From assembly GCA_964546935.1 (NCBI GenBank), contig CAZJLJ010000046.1, positions 1-24,744 of the forward strand: 24,744 bases of DNA. Reading direction: 5' to 3'. Position numbers and translations under genes: made by a program. The notes under the pieces are model-generated. The model saw only the letters and a list, made by a program, of their open reading frames with translations. It made no database searches and was not told the DNA's origin. This DNA is from JALYTY01 sp964546935 (GTDB lineage Bacteria > Vulcanimicrobiota > Vulcanimicrobiia > Vulcanimicrobiales > Vulcanimicrobiaceae). Below, piece after piece: positions 1 to 7,771 of the stretch (within the stretch, counting starts at the first letter, position 1; every line of letters starts with the position of its first letter).

Positions 1-1
1 A

Positions 2-29
2 AAAGGGCGTCCCCGCGGGGGCGCCCTTT
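2..29. terminator. Terminator-like GC-rich hairpin at the window edge
   Basis: An 8-base perfect inverted repeat (AAAGGGCG at 2-9 with CGCCCTTT at 22-29) encloses CCCC/GGGG arms, giving a long GC-rich stem with almost no loop. A-tracts on the left and T-tracts on the right are typical of a Rho-independent terminator that can work in either direction. It probably ends a gene lying left of the window, since the first gene inside starts only about 27 bases further on. The T run is short (three bases), so strength is uncertain. Confidence 0.6.
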
Positions 30-55
30 GTGCTTGGCGAACCCTGGTGCCCGCT

Positions 56-946
56 ATGCCGAAGACCGAACACTGGCAATGGTACGTCGAGGAGTTCGCT
101 CCGACCGAACAACACCACCACGCCATCGAAGAAGTTTTTTTCGCGGGACGCTCCGACTTTCAACAAGTCTCCGTAATCAGCACTCCGGTCTTCGGAAAGA
201 TGTTGATTCTTGACGGCGACACGCAGAGTTCGCAGGGCGACGAGAAGATTTATCACGAGTCGCTCGTGCATCCGGCGATGGCCGGTGCCGCCGATCGCAG
301 CGAAGTTTTGATTCTTGGCGGCGGTGAGGGCGCAACGTTGCGTGAAGTTTTGCGCGAGGAGACCGTGCGCCGTTGCACGATGGTCGATATCGACGGGCTT
401 GTTGTCGAGCTTTCGAAGAAGTATTTGCCCGAGTGGGGCGATGGTGCATTCGAGGATCCGCGGGCGCGCGTTATCATCGGCGATGCGCTTCAGTTCATGC
501 GCGACGACAGGGACAAATACGGCGTTATCATCTCGGATCTAACGGAGCCGCTTGAGGATTCGCCGAGCAACATCTTGTTCAACGAAGATGTTTTCAAGCT
601 GATCAAATCGCGCTTAGCGGACGGCGGAATCTACGTGCTTCAAGCGAGCACCGCTGCCTTTCATAACGCGTCGTTGCACTGCAAAATGTCGCGTACGCTG
701 CGCAACCATTACAAGCATGTCACGTCGTTCTTTCAATACGTTCCGGCGTTTGATACCGACTGGGCGTTTCTGGCGTGCAGCGACAGGATCGACCTTGCGG
801 GCTTGGATGCGCAGACGATCGACCGCTACGTGCGCGGCTTGAAAGGCGAGAATTTCTTCTACGACGCCGAGACGCACCGCCGGCTTTTCTCCCTGCCGCT
901 TTACCTGCGACGCATGCTGGCGGCTGCGGGGGCGGTTTTCAGCTAG
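56..946 (+). CDS. speE: Spermidine synthase-like aminopropyltransferase (Thermus SpeE type)
   Basis: Transfers an aminopropyl group from decarboxylated S-adenosylmethionine to a polyamine acceptor in the cytoplasm. The 296-residue product has an N-terminal beta domain (GKMLILDGDTQSS, then DEKIYHESLVHPAM around residues 48-75), followed by a Rossmann methyltransferase-like fold. The nucleotide-binding loop is GGGEG at 88-92, the ribose-binding acidic strand is MVDIDG, and the acceptor-site loop is DLTEP. GGGEG in place of the common GGGDG, together with the PEWGDGAFEDPRA stretch, is as I recall it from Thermus thermophilus SpeE, which prefers agmatine; the acceptor here is therefore uncertain. 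An in-frame GTG at 47 would add three residues. I prefer ATG 56, although no clear Shine-Dalgarno precedes either. A hotdog thioesterase follows after 10 bases. Confidence 0.9.
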   Translation: MPKTEHWQWYVEEFAPTEQHHHAIEEVFFAGRSDFQQVSVISTPVFGKMLILDGDTQSSQGDEKIYHESLVHPAMAGAADRSEVLILGGGEGATLREVLREETVRRCTMVDIDGLVVELSKKYLPEWGDGAFEDPRARVIIGDALQFMRDDRDKYGVIISDLTEPLEDSPSNILFNEDVFKLIKSRLADGGIYVLQASTAAFHNASLHCKMSRTLRNHYKHVTSFFQYVPAFDTDWAFLACSDRIDLAGLDAQTIDRYVRGLKGENFFYDAETHRRLFSLPLYLRRMLAAAGAVFS

Positions 947-956
947 AATCAAAACG

Positions 957-1391
957 ATGAGCATCGATTTCGCCTCAGCCCCACATCGCTGGGAAAAGGA
1001 AAAGTCGCATTTCGTAGCGCTCCTCGACCTGAAGCTTGAAAAGGTCGAGCACGGCAAGGCGGTAATGCGGATGCCGTTTCGCCCGGAAATTGCGAACGGA
1101 GCAGGCGCCGTTCATGGCGGCGCAATCGTCAGCTTGTGCGACACGGTATTCTATGTGGCGCTTGCTTCCATTTACGGGCGCGAACAGGACACGGTGACCG
1201 CGTCTCTCCAATGCAACTTTCTGGCACCCGCATTGCCGCCCCATGACTTGATTGCTGAAGCAACCGTGCTACGCGCCGGCCGGCGCATCTGCTACGGCGA
1301 GGTCCAAGTAAAAAGCAACAACAAGCTCGTGGCGCATGCGACGCTGAACTTCCTTAATTCATATCCCGACGAGGCACCGAAACAGAAGTAA
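957..1391 (+). CDS. PaaI-type hotdog-fold acyl-CoA thioesterase
   Basis: The 144-residue product is the size of a single hotdog domain. The core motif GAVHGGAIVSLCDT (about residues 50-63) holds the HGG turn and the acidic residue on the long central helix expected in the PaaI/YbgC/4HBT superfamily, which hydrolyse acyl- or aryl-CoA thioesters. The second half contains the beta strands with TASLQCNFLAPA, typical of these proteins. The substrate cannot be read from sequence. The gene starts 10 bases after speE, and its TAA stop directly abuts the gcvT ATG with no spacer, so it is almost certainly cotranscribed with the glycine cleavage genes. Whether that reflects a functional tie is unknown. 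Confidence 0.85.
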   Translation: MSIDFASAPHRWEKEKSHFVALLDLKLEKVEHGKAVMRMPFRPEIANGAGAVHGGAIVSLCDTVFYVALASIYGREQDTVTASLQCNFLAPALPPHDLIAEATVLRAGRRICYGEVQVKSNNKLVAHATLNFLNSYPDEAPKQK

Positions 1392-2495
1392 ATGACGGCA
1401 ACGACCGATTTGCGGCGCACCGCGCTGTATGAAGAACACGTCCGGCTTGGGGGACGCATGGTTCCGTATGCCGGCTTCGAGATGCCCGTGCAGTATGCCG
1501 GAATTTTGAAAGAACACGATGCGGTGCGTCATCGTGCCGGTTTGTTCGACCTTTCGCACATGGGCCAGTTCATTCTCGAAGGCCCGAACGTTGCCGAATG
1601 GGCGGAGACGCTCACGACCAACGCCATTGCATCGATGAAACCGATGCAAGCACGCTATAACATCTTTTGCAATCCGCAGGGCGGTGCGCATGACGACACG
1701 ATTTTCTATCGTTTGGAAAAGCGGTGGCTTCTGGTGGTCAACGGCGCGAACGCCGACAAAATGTGGGATCACTTGAACGCCAATCTCGCCGAGGGCGTGA
1801 AGCTTCAAAACCTGCATGGCCGCAACGCATTGATTGCGATACAAGGTCCGAAGTCGGTCGAGATGCTGCAGCCGCACATCAACGTCGATCTTTCAACCGT
1901 GAAGTATTACTTCTGCGCGGAAGGTGAAGTTTTCGGGCGTCCCGCGGTGGTTGCACGCACGGGTTACACCGGTGAAGACGGATTCGAGATTTTCTGCTTC
2001 GGCGAACATGCGCCGGAGATTTGGCGCGGTTTGCTCGACGCAAACAAAGACAAAGGCCTTGAGCCTTGTGGTCTGGGCTCACGCGATGTGTTGCGCCTCG
2101 AAGCCGGTATGCCGCTCTACGGCCACGAGCTGACCGAGCATATAACGCCCGTGCAAGCCGGCATGAACTGGGCCATCAAAACCGCGAAGCCCGAATTCAT
2201 CGGCCGCAACGCTCTGATCGAACAGATGGACAAGGGCGATTACAAACGCATCGCCGGTCTAATGATGCACGGTCGCGCGCCTGCTCGCGACGGCTACTTA
2301 GTCTACTTGAACGACCGGGTTGTCGGCGACATCCGCAGTGGTTCGATGGCTCCATCCGTTCAAGGCAAAAATATTGCGACGGCGCTTGTGGATCGCGACG
2401 CCGCAACCGAGGGCACCAAGCTCGAGGTCGAAATCCGCGGAACGAAACACGAAGCAGTCGTGGTTCCGCTCCCGTTTTACAAGCGCGCCAAATAG
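1392..2495 (+). CDS. gcvT: Glycine cleavage system T protein (aminomethyltransferase)
   Basis: Moves the methylene carbon from aminomethyl-lipoyl-GcvH to tetrahydrofolate, releasing ammonia and forming 5,10-methylene-THF. The 367-residue length is normal for GcvT. Visible family landmarks are MVPYAGFEMPVQY near residues 23-35, DLSHMG at 53-58, a GGxxDD segment at about 97-102 carrying the expected catalytic Asp, GYTGEDGFEI, and the folate-side stretch GLGSRDVLRLEAGMPLYGHEL. The C-terminal beta domain has SGSMAPSV, where SGTFSPT-like sequences are usual. The ATG immediately follows the thioesterase stop. No glycine riboswitch can fit between them, so any control by glycine must act further upstream or elsewhere. 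Confidence 0.97.
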   Translation: MTATTDLRRTALYEEHVRLGGRMVPYAGFEMPVQYAGILKEHDAVRHRAGLFDLSHMGQFILEGPNVAEWAETLTTNAIASMKPMQARYNIFCNPQGGAHDDTIFYRLEKRWLLVVNGANADKMWDHLNANLAEGVKLQNLHGRNALIAIQGPKSVEMLQPHINVDLSTVKYYFCAEGEVFGRPAVVARTGYTGEDGFEIFCFGEHAPEIWRGLLDANKDKGLEPCGLGSRDVLRLEAGMPLYGHELTEHITPVQAGMNWAIKTAKPEFIGRNALIEQMDKGDYKRIAGLMMHGRAPARDGYLVYLNDRVVGDIRSGSMAPSVQGKNIATALVDRDAATEGTKLEVEIRGTKHEAVVVPLPFYKRAK

Positions 2496-2520
2496 TTGTT
2501 ACTGAAGGAGATAACGTAGC

Positions 2521-2901
2521 GTGGCTCAGCCCGAAAATCTGCTTTACAGCAAAGAGCACGAGTGGGTCAAAATCGACGGCGATAGCGCCGTCGTCGGCAT
2601 TACCGATTACGCGCAGAATTCGCTCGGCGACATCGTCTACGTCGAACTGCCGCGCATCGGCAAGCAAGTCGATCAATTCGGCAACATCGGTGTCGTCGAA
2701 TCGGTGAAGGCGGTGTCGGATCTCTTCACGCCGATCGGGGGCGAAATCACCGAAGTCAACACTGCGCTGGATGGCGATCCCGCCGCGGTCAATCGCGACC
2801 CGTATGGCGAGGGCTGGCTCTTCAAAGTGAAACTCAAAGACAAGAACGAGCAGAGCAACTTGCTCTCCGCCTTAGACTACGAAAAGATCGCCGTCGAGTA
2901 A
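2521..2901 (+). CDS. gcvH: Glycine cleavage system H protein (lipoyl carrier)
   Basis: The 126-residue lipoyl-domain protein shuttles the aminomethyl intermediate between the P, T and L proteins. The lipoylation site is in the segment VVESVKAVSDLF, with the modified lysine at residue 63, and the preceding LGDIVYVELPRIG and following GGEITEVN strands complete the lipoyl barrel. The start is GTG at 2521. It is supported by a strong Shine-Dalgarno AAGGAG ending at 2510 and by the family-typical N-terminus (LLYSKEHEWVK). It lies 25 bases after gcvT and 39 before gcvPA. No lipoate synthesis genes or L protein (Lpd) occur in the window, so these must be supplied from elsewhere. Confidence 0.97.
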   Translation: MAQPENLLYSKEHEWVKIDGDSAVVGITDYAQNSLGDIVYVELPRIGKQVDQFGNIGVVESVKAVSDLFTPIGGEITEVNTALDGDPAAVNRDPYGEGWLFKVKLKDKNEQSNLLSALDYEKIAVE

Positions 2902-2940
2902 TTTACGAAACCAAAAGCAATAGGTAGCAAAGAAAAGTAG

Positions 2941-4302
2941 ATGTACACTCCGCATACGGAGCGGGATATTCGCGAGATGCTAGATGCCATCGGCGTCGGC
3001 TCGCTCGAAGAACTGCTCAAGGTCCCCGATGCCGTCGCCTTAAAAGCGCCGCTCGACGTCGTTCCGGCGTTGCCGGAATATCAGATCGCGCGTCGCTTCG
3101 ATCAATTCGCAGCAAAGAACACGGGCGTTAATTACGCTTCGTTTCTCGGCGCAGGCGCGTATCGCCATTACGCGCCTCCGGCGATTACAGCGCTTGCGAT
3201 GCGCGGCGAATTTCTGACTGCGTATACGCCATATCAAGCGGAGGTCTCGCAAGGCTACCTTCAGGCGATTTACGAGTGGCAGACGTACATCTGCATGCTC
3301 ACCGGGATGCATATCGCCAACGCATCCGTCTACGACGGCGCAACGGCGCTGGCTGAAGCGGCGATCATGGCGCTAAACACAAACGGTCGCAAGAAGATCC
3401 TCGTGTCTCGCACGGTCGATCCGAACTATCGCGCCGTTTTGAAGACTTACTGCGACGGACTCGACGTTGAAATCGACGAAATCCCGTATACCGCCGACGG
3501 TGTAACGGACATGGCGGCGTTGCGTGATGCGGTCGTCACAAAAGAATACGCCGCCGTCGCACTCGGAACGCCGAACTTCTTCGGAAACATCGAAGCACTC
3601 AGCGCCGGCGCACTCGCCGCCGTTCACGAGAGCCAAACCGTGCCGATCGCGGTCGTTACGGAAGCGATTTCGCTCGCCGCTCTGGCAACGCCGGCATCGT
3701 GGGGTGCAGAGATCGTCGTCGGTGAGGCGCAAAGCTTCGGCGTTGCACTAGCATACGGCGGTCCGTACGTCGGCTTCATTGCTTCTACCAAAGAACACAT
3801 GCGCCGGATCCCGGGACGTTTGGTGGGACGCACCGTGGACAACGACGGCAAAACAGCATACGTACTCACGTTGCAAGCGCGCGAACAGCACATTCGCCGC
3901 GAACGCGCGACTTCGAACATCTGCACGAATCAAGCGCATTGTGCGCTCATCGCTACCATGTATCTCGAACTGATGGGACAAACGGGCCTGCGCGACGTGG
4001 CCGCGCTGAACTTGGAGCGTTCGCGCGAACTGGCGACCGCGGTTTCTTCGCTCGACGGCGTGGACCTGAAGTTCAACGCACCGTTCTTCAACGAGATCGT
4101 CGTCGACGTGCATCAGCCGGCGGCCGATGTTCTGGAAGAGTTGAAGAAACGCAACATTTTGGGCGGCGTCGACCTAGGGCGCTTCTACCCCGAACTCAAG
4201 AACTGCATTTTGATGAACGCGACGGAGCTCACCACCAGCGGTGAGATCGAAAAACTCGCGACGGCTCTCTCCGAGGTTGTACATGTCCACGCAAACGTTT
4301 GA
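2941..4302 (+). CDS. gcvPA: Glycine dehydrogenase (decarboxylating) subunit 1
   Basis: N-terminal half of the split glycine decarboxylase (P protein), 453 residues, the normal length for GcvPA. It has the fold of a PLP-dependent aminotransferase but lacks the PLP lysine; it pairs with GcvPB to form the active site. Characteristic stretches are the N-terminal MYTPHTERDIREML, ASFLGAGAYRHYAPPAI (around residues 66-82), SQGYLQAIYEWQT, and RATSNICTNQA near residue 325. In single-chain P proteins these correspond to the N-terminal half. The ATG at 2941 matches the family N-terminus. The 3' end overlaps gcvPB by 20 bases, suggesting translational coupling and equal dosage of the two subunits. Confidence 0.96.
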   Translation: MYTPHTERDIREMLDAIGVGSLEELLKVPDAVALKAPLDVVPALPEYQIARRFDQFAAKNTGVNYASFLGAGAYRHYAPPAITALAMRGEFLTAYTPYQAEVSQGYLQAIYEWQTYICMLTGMHIANASVYDGATALAEAAIMALNTNGRKKILVSRTVDPNYRAVLKTYCDGLDVEIDEIPYTADGVTDMAALRDAVVTKEYAAVALGTPNFFGNIEALSAGALAAVHESQTVPIAVVTEAISLAALATPASWGAEIVVGEAQSFGVALAYGGPYVGFIASTKEHMRRIPGRLVGRTVDNDGKTAYVLTLQAREQHIRRERATSNICTNQAHCALIATMYLELMGQTGLRDVAALNLERSRELATAVSSLDGVDLKFNAPFFNEIVVDVHQPAADVLEELKKRNILGGVDLGRFYPELKNCILMNATELTTSGEIEKLATALSEVVHVHANV

Positions 4303-5791
4303 TCGCACGCAAAGCCCGCTGATCTTCGATCTCGGACAGAAAGGGCGCGCGAACCAGTACGTTGAGCCCGGAAAGCCGCTCGACACATTCTTACCGAAGT
4401 CGTTGCTCCGCGAAGAGCTGCCGCTTCCGGATAACAGCGAACTAGACGTCGTTCGTCACTTCACGAAGCTTTCGCAGCGTACGTTCGGCATCGATATGGG
4501 CTTTTATCCGCTCGGATCGTGCACGATGAAGTACAATCCGCGCATCAACGACCAGATGGCCGGAAAGCGCGAGTTTGCGCAACTGCATCCGTACACGCCG
4601 GACGAGCTCGCACAAGGCGCACTGCAAGTAATGTACGAGCTGGAGCGCACCTTGAGTTCGCTCTTCGGGATGGCGGCGTTTTCGTTGAATCCATCGGCCG
4701 GCGCTCACGCCGAGCTTGCAGCGTTGCTGATCGCGAAGAAGTACTTCAAAGAACGCGGCGAGACGCAGCGCGACAAAGTTATCGTGCCGGACACCGCGCA
4801 CGGTACGAACCCGGCGTCGGCAGCGATGTGCGGATTCAAAGTCATCAGCCTCCCATCCGATGAACGCGGACGCGTAAGCGTCGAAGAGATCAAGAAGGTC
4901 GTCGGCCCTGATACGGCCGTCTGCATGATGACGAATCCGAACACGCTGGGGCTCTTCGAAGATCACATCCACGAAATCGCCGCAGCGGTGCACGAAGCGG
5001 GCGGACTCATGTACTACGACGGCGCGAACGGGAATGCCATTATGGGCAACGTTCGTCCGGGCGACATGGGCTTCGATCTTATGCATTTGAACACGCACAA
5101 GACGTTCACCATCCCGCACGGCGGTGGTGGTGCGGGTCACGGCCCGGTCGGTGTAGCGGCGCATTTGGTCGATTACCTGCCGACGCCGTTCGTTCGTGCG
5201 ACGCCGAAACAAAACGGTGATCCGAACGCCGCGCCGAGCGATCGGATGACGTTCTCACTTGATTTCCATCGCCCGAAGTCGATTGGACCGATGCGTTCGT
5301 TCTGGTCGAACTTTGCGCACGCGGTTCGCGCGCTTTCGTACATCTACGCAAACGGTGCGGAGGGATTGAAGCGCGTTTCGCAGCTTGCGGTGTTGAACGC
5401 CAATTACATTCGCGTGAAGGTCGCCGACTTTTTGGAGACTCCGTATCCGGAGATCTGCCGTCACGAATTCGTGGCTTCGGCGCAAGAGCTGAAGAAGCAG
5501 ACGGGCGTGAAGGCACTCGATATCGCCAAGGCGTTGCTCGACCACGGCATGATGGCACCGACGATGTACTTCCCGTTGATCGTTCCGGAGTGTTTGATGA
5601 TCGAACCAACGGAAACGGAATCGAAGGAGACGCTCGATCAGTTCATCGCCGTGTTACGCGAAATCGTCGAAACCGCAAAATCGAATCCGGACGAGATTCT
5701 CGCCGCGCCGGTAACGACGGTGGTGGGACGCGTCGATGAAACGCGGGCCGCGCGGCAGCCCGACCTGAAGTGGGAGCCGGCGCGCAGCTAG
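4283..5791 (+). CDS. gcvPB: Glycine dehydrogenase (decarboxylating) subunit 2
   Basis: C-terminal, PLP-binding half of the split glycine decarboxylase, 502 residues. The PLP Schiff-base lysine is Lys273 in the segment LNTHKTFTIPHGGGG, followed by the glycine-rich loop GAGHGPVGV. Other family blocks are FYPLGSCTMKYNPR (residues ~74-87), VPDTAHGTNPASAAM and YYDGANGNAIMG. The reading frame is open from 4241, but ATG 4283 gives the standard GcvPB N-terminus and has a GAGG about six bases upstream, so I chose it. The gene overlaps gcvPA by 20 bases and closes the block. The convergent Crp/Fnr gene begins only seven bases later, and I see no strong terminator between them. Confidence 0.96.
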   Translation: MSTQTFDRTQSPLIFDLGQKGRANQYVEPGKPLDTFLPKSLLREELPLPDNSELDVVRHFTKLSQRTFGIDMGFYPLGSCTMKYNPRINDQMAGKREFAQLHPYTPDELAQGALQVMYELERTLSSLFGMAAFSLNPSAGAHAELAALLIAKKYFKERGETQRDKVIVPDTAHGTNPASAAMCGFKVISLPSDERGRVSVEEIKKVVGPDTAVCMMTNPNTLGLFEDHIHEIAAAVHEAGGLMYYDGANGNAIMGNVRPGDMGFDLMHLNTHKTFTIPHGGGGAGHGPVGVAAHLVDYLPTPFVRATPKQNGDPNAAPSDRMTFSLDFHRPKSIGPMRSFWSNFAHAVRALSYIYANGAEGLKRVSQLAVLNANYIRVKVADFLETPYPEICRHEFVASAQELKKQTGVKALDIAKALLDHGMMAPTMYFPLIVPECLMIEPTETESKETLDQFIAVLREIVETAKSNPDEILAAPVTTVVGRVDETRAARQPDLKWEPARS

Positions 5792-5798
5792 CGGTCTT

Positions 5799-6506
5799 TT
5801 ACGCGCTTGCGGCAACCAAGCGTTTCAAGTGGTCCGACGAGATACGATAGCACTCGCAGGATGCAGTTTCCAAACCGGCACGGTCAGTGATGCTAATCCT
5901 ACCGTGCCGGTACTTTATGCAACCGGCATCTTGAAGCGCGAGTGCAGCGGTCGTAACGGCCGGACGATGAACGCCCAACATGATGGCGAGAAACTCTTGC
6001 GTCAGTGCGAACTCCTCGGCGCGGGCACGATCGCTGGTAGTTAGGAGCCAGCGCGCACATCGCTGAGCGATCGAATGCAAACGGTTGCACGCAATGCTTT
6101 GTCCCATCATGGCAAACGTCGCGACGGCATATGACCGGACACGGTGGACGAATTCGCCGTTCTCACGCATGCGGGTGACAAAGCTCTCGACGGGCATAGT
6201 ATATGCGACGCCTTTGATCTGACAAATCATTTCCCACGGAAGGCTTTCTGCGCCCAAAATTACTTGGATTGCGCTCATGCCTTCCCAGCCGATCGTACCG
6301 ATCTCGACCAGCGCACCGTTGAGCATGACGATGATATTAGATAATACGGCAGTTACAGGGAAGTAGACATCTGTGATCCGCGCGTTTGGCTGGTAAAGCG
6401 TATCGCCGGTTTTGAGTTCCTTGTGCGTAGAGACGCCAAAAAGCGCTTCGCGTTCATCGGCCTGAAGCGATTCCAGTATCCAATTCCCCGATGGCGGAGA
6501 CTCCAT
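5799..6506 (-). CDS. Crp/Fnr-family transcriptional regulator
   Basis: The 235-residue protein has an N-terminal cyclic-nucleotide-binding-like beta barrel (about residues 10-110), a long dimerisation helix, and a Crp-type winged helix-turn-helix (about 168-208, LTQEFLAIMLGVHRPAVTTA followed by a GRISITDRAGLE wing). The C-terminal CECYR signature is common in a subgroup of Crp/Fnr proteins. The arginine-containing phosphate-binding cassette of true cAMP receptors and the N-terminal Fnr cysteine cluster are not evident, so the effector is unknown. The frame is open to a GTG at 6551, but that codon lies inside the -10 element. ATG 6506, preceded by GAGGTAAC at good spacing, is the better start. 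It lies downstream of topoisomerase IB on the same strand, but with its own promoter. Confidence 0.88.
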   Translation of the reverse strand: MESPPSGNWILESLQADEREALFGVSTHKELKTGDTLYQPNARITDVYFPVTAVLSNIIVMLNGALVEIGTIGWEGMSAIQVILGAESLPWEMICQIKGVAYTMPVESFVTRMRENGEFVHRVRSYAVATFAMMGQSIACNRLHSIAQRCARWLLTTSDRARAEEFALTQEFLAIMLGVHRPAVTTAALALQDAGCIKYRHGRISITDRAGLETASCECYRISSDHLKRLVAASA

Positions 6507-6541
6507 ACGGGTTACCTCTGCGGGGGAGCTTTTTCGTACTA

Positions 6542-6550
6542 AGTATAGCA
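6542..6550 (-). promoter_or_regulatory. Extended -10 promoter for the Crp/Fnr regulator
   Basis: On the minus strand, reading from 6550 to 6542, the sequence is TGCTATACT: a TGn extension plus a five-of-six match to TATAAT. No TTGACA-like element lies 17 bases upstream, which is tolerated in extended -10 promoters. Transcription would begin near 6535, giving a leader of about 29 nucleotides with the Shine-Dalgarno GAGG before ATG 6506. The element overlaps the only alternative start codon (GTG 6551). Confidence 0.55.
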
Positions 6551-6552
6551 CT

Positions 6553-7650
6553 TCAGGCCACGCGGCCCGATGCCAAACTCTCTCGCAACTTGCGTACGGT
6601 GCGCTTTTGCGGAGTTTCTTTTGCGCGGCGTTTCAGAAATTCGACAACAAAACGTTCTTCCGGCAGCAGCCCTTTTCGCCGGCTTCCGCGCAACATGGTA
6701 CCGATAACACCTTCCTCGGTGTACGCTTCCAGAATTTCGGGGTGAATGTAACTCTTTTTGCAGACCGCCGGCGTATTTCCAAGCCGCTCCGCGACTTGCT
6801 TGATTGCTTCTACTAATTGACGTTTTCGCTCGGCCTGAGTTTCTGCAGGTTCAGAAGCTGCGAGTATCAATCCGCACTGAACAGTACCAACCCACGTGCG
6901 AAAATCTTTTGCGGTGAAATCGCCACCTGAAATTTCGCGAATGTACTCGTTCACCTCGGCCGATGAAACGTCGCGCGTAACTCCATCCTCATCAACGTAT
7001 GCAAAAAGTTCTTGTCCGGGCAAGTCTTGGCACGCCCGTACGATTCGCGCCAATCGCCGATCGCGCAAAGAGACGGCATGTTTCACGCCGCTCTTCCCTT
7101 TGAAGCTGAACCGCACTGTATCACCTTGTACCTTTGCGTGACGACTCAGCATCGTCGTGAGACCGTAGGAGTCGTTGTCGCGGGCGTACTCATCGTTTCC
7201 GACACGAATCGTGGTTGTCTCGAGAAGCTGAACGACGGCGGCCATCACTTTTTCTCGCGGCAAACCTCTGCGCGCCAAATCCGCGGTCACCCGCGCGCGA
7301 ATGCGCGGCAGTGCGGCCGCGAAGTCGAGCATGCGGTGGTACTTCGTCTCATCGCGGACCTCGCGCCACTTGGAATGGTAGCGGTATTGCTTGCGTCCCC
7401 GAGCATCGCGACCCGTGGCTTGGATGTGGCCGTTAGGAATCGGACAGATCCAGACATCGGTATATGCCGGCGGAACCGCCAGCGAGCGGATCCGCTGCAG
7501 CTCGCCCTCATCCGCGATCGGCTTTCCGTGCGGGTCGAAGTACGCGAAATGCTTTCCATTGGCGACTCGGCGGATGCCCGGCAGCTCGTCTGAAACGTAA
7601 CGGAGACCAGCCTGCCGGGCAACCTCTATAGGGTTCTCTGTCACAGCCAC
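6553..7650 (-). CDS. Type IB DNA topoisomerase (bacterial, poxvirus-like)
   Basis: Relaxes supercoils by transient nicking through a 3'-phosphotyrosyl intermediate, without ATP. From GTG 7650 the protein is 365 residues, close to Deinococcus TopIB. Landmarks are the N-terminal block GLRYVSDELPGIRR, the QATGRDARGRKQYRYH segment, FKGKSGVKH with the candidate catalytic lysine, and TTIRVGNDEYARDNDSYGLT. The C-terminal block is KDFRTWVGT and then GNTPAVCKKSYIHP, with nucleophile Tyr301 and Asn292 nine residues before it. That Asn is the bacterial substitute for the eukaryotic active-site His. The start is uncertain: a GTG at 7731 has the better Shine-Dalgarno (AAGGGGG), and an ATG at 7773 is also in frame. 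The conserved domain begins only after 7650. It is divergent from the NUDIX gene. Confidence 0.92.
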   Translation of the reverse strand: MAVTENPIEVARQAGLRYVSDELPGIRRVANGKHFAYFDPHGKPIADEGELQRIRSLAVPPAYTDVWICPIPNGHIQATGRDARGRKQYRYHSKWREVRDETKYHRMLDFAAALPRIRARVTADLARRGLPREKVMAAVVQLLETTTIRVGNDEYARDNDSYGLTTMLSRHAKVQGDTVRFSFKGKSGVKHAVSLRDRRLARIVRACQDLPGQELFAYVDEDGVTRDVSSAEVNEYIREISGGDFTAKDFRTWVGTVQCGLILAASEPAETQAERKRQLVEAIKQVAERLGNTPAVCKKSYIHPEILEAYTEEGVIGTMLRGSRRKGLLPEERFVVEFLKRRAKETPQKRTVRKLRESLASGRVA

Positions 7651-7704
7651 AGGTATACCCGAAAAGGTATATCCTCTCGGCAGGCGCTTCTTGGGGCCGG
7701 GGCC

Positions 7705-7710
7705 TATAAT
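7705..7710 (+). promoter_or_regulatory. Candidate -10 element for the NUDIX-scpAB operon
   Basis: A perfect TATAAT lies 61 bases before the NUDIX ATG, in the 121-base divergent spacer facing topoisomerase IB. No convincing -35 hexamer is present at 16-18 bases, so this rests on the hexamer and its position alone. It would sit inside the topoisomerase gene if that gene really starts at 7731 or 7773. Confidence 0.35.
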
Positions 7711-7771
7711 GGTGGTAATCAGGGGGCGCACATCGGGCCCCCTTCCACGTCCCTGCGGGGTTGATAACGAC

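Noticed and set aside
614..1057. A 147-codon minus-strand frame across the speE 3' end and thioesterase start
   Set aside because: It is antisense to two recognised genes, with no start signal or recognisable domain.
947..1391. Glycine riboswitch or attenuator ahead of gcvT
   Set aside because: gcvT begins immediately after the thioesterase stop, leaving no untranslated leader. The tandem glycine aptamer fold was not seen before speE either, although little DNA upstream of speE is available.
4442..5212. A 256-codon open frame on the minus strand opposite gcvPB
   Set aside because: It lies fully antisense to a strongly conserved gene, its product is arginine/histidine-rich without recognisable motifs, and long antisense frames are expected at this GC content.
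5786..5830. Bidirectional terminator between gcvPB and the Crp/Fnr gene
   Set aside because: A few short GC repeats and a TTTT run occur, but no stem long enough or T tract placed well enough for a convincing call.
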